40,221 nucleotides of DNA from Actinomycetota bacterium (GTDB lineage Bacteria; Actinomycetota; Nitriliruptoria; Nitriliruptorales; Nitriliruptoraceae). The notes beneath the pieces are model-generated. The model made no database searches. It worked only from the letters and a program-made list of their open reading frames with translations, and was not told the DNA's origin. Positions 35,597-40,221 of the stretch are shown in pieces. How positions within the stretch are numbered: the stretch's first letter is position 1; each line of letters starts with the position of its first letter. Both the position numbers and the translations under genes were made by a program. Location of the stretch: assembly GCA_019348135.1 (NCBI GenBank), contig JAHWJY010000014.1, positions 1 to 40,221 on the forward strand, written 5' to 3'.

Positions 35597-36901
35597 ATGC
35601 CCCGCCTGTCCGTCCTCGACCTCCGCGGCGACCGCTCCGACCCACGGGACCGGCTCCCGCGTCCGCGCATCGACCTCACGACCGCCCGCGAGGGCGTCGA
35701 GGCGACCCTGGCGGACGTCCGCGAGCACGGCGACGACGCCCTGCGGCGGCTCACGAGCCGGTTCGACGGCGTCGACGTCGACGAGCTGCGCGTGCCGGTG
35801 GAGGTGCTGGCCGAGGCCGCGGCGAGCCTCGACGACGAGCTGCGCTCCGCGCTCCTCGCGGCGGCCGACCAGGTGCGGTGGTTCCACGAGCAGGCCCGCC
35901 CGCGGGAGTGGGAGGCGACCCGTGACGGAGCCCGGATGGGGCAGTGGTTCCGCCCCATCCAGCGGGCCGGGGTCTACGTCCCCGGTGGCAAGGCCGTCTA
36001 CCCGTCGACCGTGGTCATGACCGTCGTGCCCGCACAGGTCGCCGGGGTGGAGGAGATCGTCCTCTGCACCCCGCCCTCCGGGAGCGACGGCTGGCCGGAC
36101 CGCACGATCCTGGCCACGGCCCACCTCCTCGGCGTCGACCACGTCTACCGCGTCGGTGGCGCCCAGGCCGTCGCGGCGATGGCCTACGGCACGGCGACCG
36201 TGCCACCGTGCGACAAGGTCGTCGGTCCGGGGAACCTCTACGTGGCGCTGGCGAAGCAGCAGGTGCAGGGCGAGGGGCGCTGCGGCATCGACGCCGTCGC
36301 CGGCCCCACCGAGATCGCGATCATCGCCGACGACACGGCCGATGCGCGGGCGGTCGCGGCCGACCTCGTCGCCCAGGCCGAGCACGACGAGCTCGCGACG
36401 TGTCTGCTCATCACGCCGACGCCGGCGATCGTGGACGGGATCGAGGCCATGCTCACGGAGGAGGTCGCCGCCACCCGCCACCGCGACCGGGTCGAGGCGG
36501 CGCTCGAGGGACAGGGCACCGTCGTCCTGGTCGACGACATCGACCACGCCGTCGAGGTCGCGGAGGCGTTCGCCGCCGAGCACCTCGAGGTCCAGACCGC
36601 CGACGCCTTCGCCGTCGCGGAACGCGTCCGCTACGCGGGAACGACGTTCATCGGCCACCCGACGCCGGTCTCCCTCGGCGACTACGCCGCGGGCCCCAAC
36701 CACACCCTGCCGACCTCGGGCACGGCGCGGTTCAGCGGCGGCCTGTCGACGTCGAGCTACCTGGTGCCGGTCAACTGGGTCGAGTACGACCAGACGGCGC
36801 TGGAGCGGCTCGCCCCGTCGGTCCGGACGCTCGCGGCCGCCGAGGACCTCCCGGCACACGCCCGTGCCGTCGACGTCCGACTCCCGGACGTGTCGCCGTG
36901 A
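35597..36901 (+). CDS. hisD: Histidinol dehydrogenase HisD
   Basis: Catalyses the last two steps of histidine synthesis, oxidising histidinol to histidine with NAD and zinc. The 434-residue protein shows GVYVPGGKAVYPSTVVM (NAD-binding region), VVGPGNLYVALAKQQVQG, and the zinc-site region QAEHDE with H263. The catalytic pair E328/H329 lies in AAEHLEVQT, followed by AGPNHTLPTSGTARF. The ATG at 35597 is followed at once by the family's typical N-terminus; no strong ribosome binding site is visible. It is the first gene of the his operon here, and its stop overlaps the hisC start. Confidence 0.97.
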   Translation: MPRLSVLDLRGDRSDPRDRLPRPRIDLTTAREGVEATLADVREHGDDALRRLTSRFDGVDVDELRVPVEVLAEAAASLDDELRSALLAAADQVRWFHEQARPREWEATRDGARMGQWFRPIQRAGVYVPGGKAVYPSTVVMTVVPAQVAGVEEIVLCTPPSGSDGWPDRTILATAHLLGVDHVYRVGGAQAVAAMAYGTATVPPCDKVVGPGNLYVALAKQQVQGEGRCGIDAVAGPTEIAIIADDTADARAVAADLVAQAEHDELATCLLITPTPAIVDGIEAMLTEEVAATRHRDRVEAALEGQGTVVLVDDIDHAVEVAEAFAAEHLEVQTADAFAVAERVRYAGTTFIGHPTPVSLGDYAAGPNHTLPTSGTARFSGGLSTSSYLVPVNWVEYDQTALERLAPSVRTLAAAEDLPAHARAVDVRLPDVSP

Positions 36902-37959
36902 GCGACCGTGTCCCCGTCCGTGACGACCTGGGCGACGTCGTGCCCTACGGGGCGCCGCAGCTCGACGTGCCCGTGCGACTCAACACGAACGAGACGGCCG
37001 AGCCGCCACCTCCCGCGTTCCTCGAGGCCGTCGCCGACGGCGTCCGGGAGCTCCAGCTGCACCGCTACCCGGACCGTCCGGCGGCCGCGCTCCGAGCGGC
37101 GATCGCCGGTGTCGAGGGCCTGACACCGGACCGGGTGTGGGCCGCGAACGGATCGAACGAGATCCTGCTGCAGCTCTTCCAGGCCTACGGGGGGCCCGGC
37201 CGTCGCCTGCTGCTGTTCCGGCCCGGCTACTCCGCGCACCCGTTGATCGCCCGGGTCGCCAACACGGACGCCGTCGAGCACGACCTCCCGGAGGACTTCC
37301 GGCTCACGCCCGACGTCGCCTCGGAGGCCGTCCGCCGGCACCGGCCGCACCTCGTCTGCATCGCCAACCCGAACAACCCGAGCGGCGTGCCCACCGAGCT
37401 CGATGCCGTCCGGGCGCTCCACGACGCCGGCGACGCGCTCGTGGTCCTCGACGAGGCGTACGTGGAGTTCGGTGGGGTCTCCGCACGGGAGCTCCTCGAC
37501 GAGCTCCCGCGTCTGGTCGTCAGCCGGACCTTCTCGAAGGCCTACCGCCTGGCGGGGCTCCGCCTCGGCTACCTCCTCGCGCACGACTGGGTCGTCGACG
37601 ACCTCCGCAAGGTGCGGTTGCCGTACCACCTCGACGCCGTGAAGCAGGTGGCGGGGCTGGCCGCCCTGCGCATGCGCGACGACCTGCTCGAGCACGTCCC
37701 GCGGGTGTGCGCCGAGCGTGACCGCGTCGCCGGCGCGCTCCGACAGCTCGGGGACGTCCACGTGTGGCCCTCGACGGGGAACTTCCTGCTCTTCCGGACG
37801 GAGGTCCCGGGGGTCTTCGAGCGGCTCCTGGAGCGTGGGGTCCTCGTCCGTGACTTCTCCACCCGGCCGCGCCTCGAAGGCTGTCTGCGGGTCACGGTCG
37901 GCACGCCCTACGAGAACGACGTCTTCCTCGAGGCGCTCCGGGCCGTCGTCGCCGACTGA
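36898..37959 (+). CDS. hisC: Histidinol-phosphate aminotransferase HisC
   Basis: A PLP enzyme of fold type I that transfers an amino group from glutamate to imidazole acetol phosphate. The 353-residue protein has LNTNETAEPPPP at the N-terminus, CIANPNNPSG and VVLDEAYVEF, and the PLP lysine K214 in SRTFSKAYRLAGLRLGY. The start is GTG 36898 overlapping the hisD stop (GTGA). Phenylalanine or aromatic aminotransferases can look similar, but the his operon setting decides the call. Confidence 0.95.
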   Translation: MSDRVPVRDDLGDVVPYGAPQLDVPVRLNTNETAEPPPPAFLEAVADGVRELQLHRYPDRPAAALRAAIAGVEGLTPDRVWAANGSNEILLQLFQAYGGPGRRLLLFRPGYSAHPLIARVANTDAVEHDLPEDFRLTPDVASEAVRRHRPHLVCIANPNNPSGVPTELDAVRALHDAGDALVVLDEAYVEFGGVSARELLDELPRLVVSRTFSKAYRLAGLRLGYLLAHDWVVDDLRKVRLPYHLDAVKQVAGLAALRMRDDLLEHVPRVCAERDRVAGALRQLGDVHVWPSTGNFLLFRTEVPGVFERLLERGVLVRDFSTRPRLEGCLRVTVGTPYENDVFLEALRAVVAD

Positions 37960-38018
37960 CGCCGTCGCCCCCACGGCCGGTACGGTCGCCGCGCTCGCAC
38001 CCCCCTCGGAGGAAGCCG

Positions 38019-38603
38019 ATGTCCCGTCGCGGACGCGTGGAACGCCAGACCAAGGAGACGTCCATCCTCGTCGAGGTCGACCTCGACGGCGGCGGCGTGT
38101 GCGAGGTCTCGACCGGCATCCCGTTCTTCGACCACATGCTCGACCAGCTCGGCCGGCACGGCCGGCTCGATCTGCGGGTCCAGGCGAGCGGCGATCTCGA
38201 GATCGACGCGCACCACACGGTCGAGGACGTCGGGATCGCGCTCGGCCAGGCCCTGGCCGAGGCGTGGGGCGACCGCGCCGGCGTCGAGCGCTTCGGCGAC
38301 GCCCGCGTGCCGATCGACGAGGCCCTGACCGAGGTCGCGGTCGACCTCTCCGGGCGGCCCTACCTCGTCTACGACGTCGACACCCCGGTCGAGCTCGTCG
38401 GCACCTTCGAGACCACGCTCGTGAAGCACTTCCTCGAGTCGGTGGTCGCGAACGCGCGGATCACGCTGCACGTCACCAACGTGAGCGGGGACAACAGCCA
38501 CCACATCTTCGAGTCGGTCTTCAAGGCCGTCGCGGTGGCGCTGCGGCGCGCGGTGGCCGTGACCGGGGCGGGCGTGCCGTCGACGAAGGGCGTCCTGCAG
38601 TGA
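38019..38603 (+). CDS. hisB: Imidazoleglycerol-phosphate dehydratase HisB
   Basis: A manganese enzyme that dehydrates imidazole glycerol phosphate. The 194-residue protein is the single-function type, with no fused phosphatase domain. Metal-binding His motifs HHTVEDVGIALG and DNSHHIFESVFKA are both present, as are FFDHMLDQLGRHG and KHFLES. ATG 38019 has a strong GGAGGAA ribosome binding site. A 59-base gap separates it from hisC and contains TACGGT (37981-37986), a possible internal -10 box without a good -35. Histidinol-phosphatase must be encoded elsewhere. Confidence 0.97.
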   Translation: MSRRGRVERQTKETSILVEVDLDGGGVCEVSTGIPFFDHMLDQLGRHGRLDLRVQASGDLEIDAHHTVEDVGIALGQALAEAWGDRAGVERFGDARVPIDEALTEVAVDLSGRPYLVYDVDTPVELVGTFETTLVKHFLESVVANARITLHVTNVSGDNSHHIFESVFKAVAVALRRAVAVTGAGVPSTKGVLQ

Positions 38604-39223
38604 CGCGGCCGCGGGTCGCGGTGCTGGACTACGAGGCGGGCAACGTCCGGTCGGCGCAGCGGGGGCTCGAGCGCGCCGGCGCGGAGGCGTTCATCACGTC
38701 GTCGGACGGGGAGGCCGCCGGTGCCGATGCGCTCGTGGTCCCGGGCGTGGGGCACTTCAGCACCTGCCTGTCGAACCTCCGGGCTGCCGGGCTCGAGGAG
38801 CTGCTGCGGTCGTGGATCGCCGACGACCGCCCCGTCCTCGGCATCTGTGTCGGCATGCAGCTGCTGTACGAGCACTCCGACGAGGGCGACGCGACGGGCC
38901 TCGCGGTCCTGCCCGGCCGGGTGCTGCGCCTGCCTGCCGGCGCGGTCGTGCCGCACATGGGCTGGGACGTGTTGACCCCGGCACCAGGCCACGAGGACGA
39001 CCCGCTCCTGGCCGGCGTCGCCGGGGACCGGGTCTACTTCGTCCACGGCTACTACGCGCAGCCCAGCGACCCGGCACACGTGGTCGCCACCTGCTCCTAC
39101 GGGGGGGTCGATTTCCCGTGCCTCGCACGGGTCGGCAACGTCGTCGGTACCCAGTTCCACCCCGAGAAGTCCGGTGACGTCGGCGCCCGTCTGATGGCCA
39201 ACTGGGTCAGCTCGCTCTCCTGA
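38600..39223 (+). CDS. hisH: Imidazole glycerol phosphate synthase, glutaminase subunit HisH
   Basis: A class I glutamine amidotransferase that makes ammonia and passes it to HisF. The catalytic triad is readable: C83 ([10 protein letters not shown]), H187 and E189 (GTQFHPEKS). The N-terminus [22 protein letters not shown] and the FVHGYYA stretch are also typical. The product is 207 residues. The GTG start at 38600 overlaps the hisB stop. The hisA gene follows 14 bases later. Confidence 0.96.
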   Translation: MTRPRVAVLDYEAGNVRSAQRGLERAGAEAFITSSDGEAAGADALVVPGVGHFSTCLSNLRAAGLEELLRSWIADDRPVLGICVGMQLLYEHSDEGDATGLAVLPGRVLRLPAGAVVPHMGWDVLTPAPGHEDDPLLAGVAGDRVYFVHGYYAQPSDPAHVVATCSYGGVDFPCLARVGNVVGTQFHPEKSGDVGARLMANWVSSLS

Positions 39224-39237
39224 AGGGATCCGCTCGC

Positions 39238-39960
39238 ATGCCGCTCACCCTCTACCCGGCCGTGGACATCAAGGACGGTCGGGCCGTGCGCCTGACGCAG
39301 GGCCGGGCCGACGCCGAGACCGTCTACGACGTCGACCCGGTGGCGGCCGCCCAGCGGTTCGCCGACGCCGGCACCGAGTGGCTCCACGTCGTCGACCTCG
39401 ACGCGGCGTTCACGGGCGAGCCCCGCAACCGCCACCTCATCGCCGACATCGTGGCCACGACCGGCTGCCGGGTCCAGGCTTCCGGCGGCGTCCGGACCGT
39501 GGAGGACGTCGAGGCGTCGCTCGGCTACGGCGCCGAACGGGTCGTGATCGGCACGATGGCGCTGACCGACCCCGACTTCGTCCGCGACGTCCTCGACCGC
39601 GTGGGTCCGCGGATCGCGGTCGGGCTCGACGCCCGCGGCGACGTGCTCCAGGCCCGGGGATGGACCGAGGAGGCGGGGGACCTCTTCGAGGCGATCGAGA
39701 CGTTCACCGCGATGGGCGTGCCCCGGTTCGTCTACACCGACGTGGCCAAGGACGGGATGCTGCAGGGCCCCAACGTCGAGATGCTGACCAAGGTCGCGGA
39801 CGCCACCGACGCCGCGGTGACGGCGTCGGGGGGCGTGTCGACCCTCGACGACCTGCGGGTGCTCGCCGGCTGCCACGAGCGCGTCGACGCCGTCATCGTG
39901 GGCAAGGCGCTCTACGCCGGCGCCTTCACGCTCGACGAGGCCCTCGAGGTGTCGAGGTGA
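39238..39960 (+). CDS. hisA: ProFAR isomerase HisA (possibly bifunctional PriA)
   Basis: A TIM-barrel isomerase acting on ProFAR in histidine synthesis. The 240-residue protein has the catalytic D10 (YPAVDIKDG), the first phosphate-binding region [11 protein letters not shown], and D168 in [10 protein letters not shown]. In many actinobacteria this gene product, PriA, also does the TrpF reaction. Here [11 protein letters not shown] and an R140-x-W142 pair (ARGWTEE) resemble PriA, but this does not settle the matter; it depends on whether trpF exists elsewhere. ATG 39238 has an AAGGGAT ribosome binding site. The stop overlaps hisF. Confidence 0.93.
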   Translation: MPLTLYPAVDIKDGRAVRLTQGRADAETVYDVDPVAAAQRFADAGTEWLHVVDLDAAFTGEPRNRHLIADIVATTGCRVQASGGVRTVEDVEASLGYGAERVVIGTMALTDPDFVRDVLDRVGPRIAVGLDARGDVLQARGWTEEAGDLFEAIETFTAMGVPRFVYTDVAKDGMLQGPNVEMLTKVADATDAAVTASGGVSTLDDLRVLAGCHERVDAVIVGKALYAGAFTLDEALEVSR

Positions 39961-40221
39961 CCCTGGCCGCGCGGGTGATCCCGTGCCTCGACGTCACGGC
40001 CGGGCGTGTGGTCAAGGGCATCCGGTTCGTGGAGCTGCGCGACGCCGGCGACCCGGTCGAGCTCGCGCGCGTCTACGACGCCGAAGGTGCCGACGAGCTG
40101 GTCTTCCTCGACATCACGGCCAGCAGCGACCAGCGCGCCATCATGCACGACGTGGTGTCCCGCACCGCCGAGCAGGTCTTCATCCCCCTCACCGTGGGCG
40201 GCGGGATGCGCAGCGTCGACG
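39957..40221 (+). CDS. hisF: Imidazole glycerol phosphate synthase, cyclase subunit HisF, 3' truncated
   Basis: HisF joins PRFAR with ammonia from HisH to give imidazole glycerol phosphate and AICAR. Only the first 88 codons are in the window. They contain the family start [17 protein letters not shown] with catalytic aspartate D12, then [20 protein letters not shown] and [14 protein letters not shown], and the phosphate-binding TVGGGMRS at the cut end. The GTG at 39957 overlaps the hisA stop as GTGA. Confidence 0.96.
   Translation, partial: MTLAARVIPCLDVTAGRVVKGIRFVELRDAGDPVELARVYDAEGADELVFLDITASSDQRAIMHDVVSRTAEQVFIPLTVGGGMRSVD

Overview
The window is high-GC DNA, densely coding, with many GTG starts and 4-base stop/start overlaps. 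It carries a complete dcw (division and cell wall) cluster followed by pgeF, yggS, sepF, yggT and divIVA, then dksA-like, lspA, rluD and dnaE, and finally a histidine operon. SepF plus DivIVA, no minCDE, and a T-box leader in front of ileS all point to an actinobacterium. murB inside the cluster, no ddl and the unusual extra genes suggest a deep-branching lineage rather than a streptomycete or mycobacterium; the class is an inference. No insertion sequence, prophage, CRISPR array, rRNA or tRNA gene was seen.

Layout. 1-16315: mraZ (5' cut), a small unknown gene, rsmH, ftsL, ftsI, murE, murF, mraY, murD, ftsW, murG, murC, murB, ftsQ, ftsZ. From murE to ftsQ there is not one intergenic base. ftsZ has its own promoter and an A+T-rich leader with inverted repeats. 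16312-20409: pgeF, yggS, sepF, yggT, divIVA, and an unusual membrane protein with a histone-like lysine tail and a helix-hairpin-helix domain. 20402-24204 on the minus strand: ileS, then a coupled HEXXH membrane protein; ileS has a promoter and a T-box leader. 24548-27461: a TraR/DksA-like protein, lspA, rluD and an unknown membrane-anchored protein. 27585-31121: dnaE. 31370-35255: a secreted subtilisin-like protease ending in six perfect GNQWY repeats, and directly behind it a multi-domain histidine kinase. 35597-40221: hisD, hisC, hisB, hisH, hisA and hisF (3' cut).

How they work together. The first half makes the lipid II precursor (murB to murF, mraY, murG), flips and polymerises it at the septum (ftsW, ftsI) and builds the divisome (ftsL, ftsQ, ftsZ, sepF, divIVA). 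pgeF corrects errors in peptidoglycan precursor synthesis. The middle serves translation, lipoprotein processing, RNA modification and replication. The end is a biosynthetic operon for histidine.

Most worth following up: an IleRS with the swapped GXHH form of the HIGH signature (predicted mupirocin hyper-resistance) under T-box control; the membrane-tethered DNA-binding-like protein behind divIVA; and the Trp-rich repeat protease paired with a histidine kinase.
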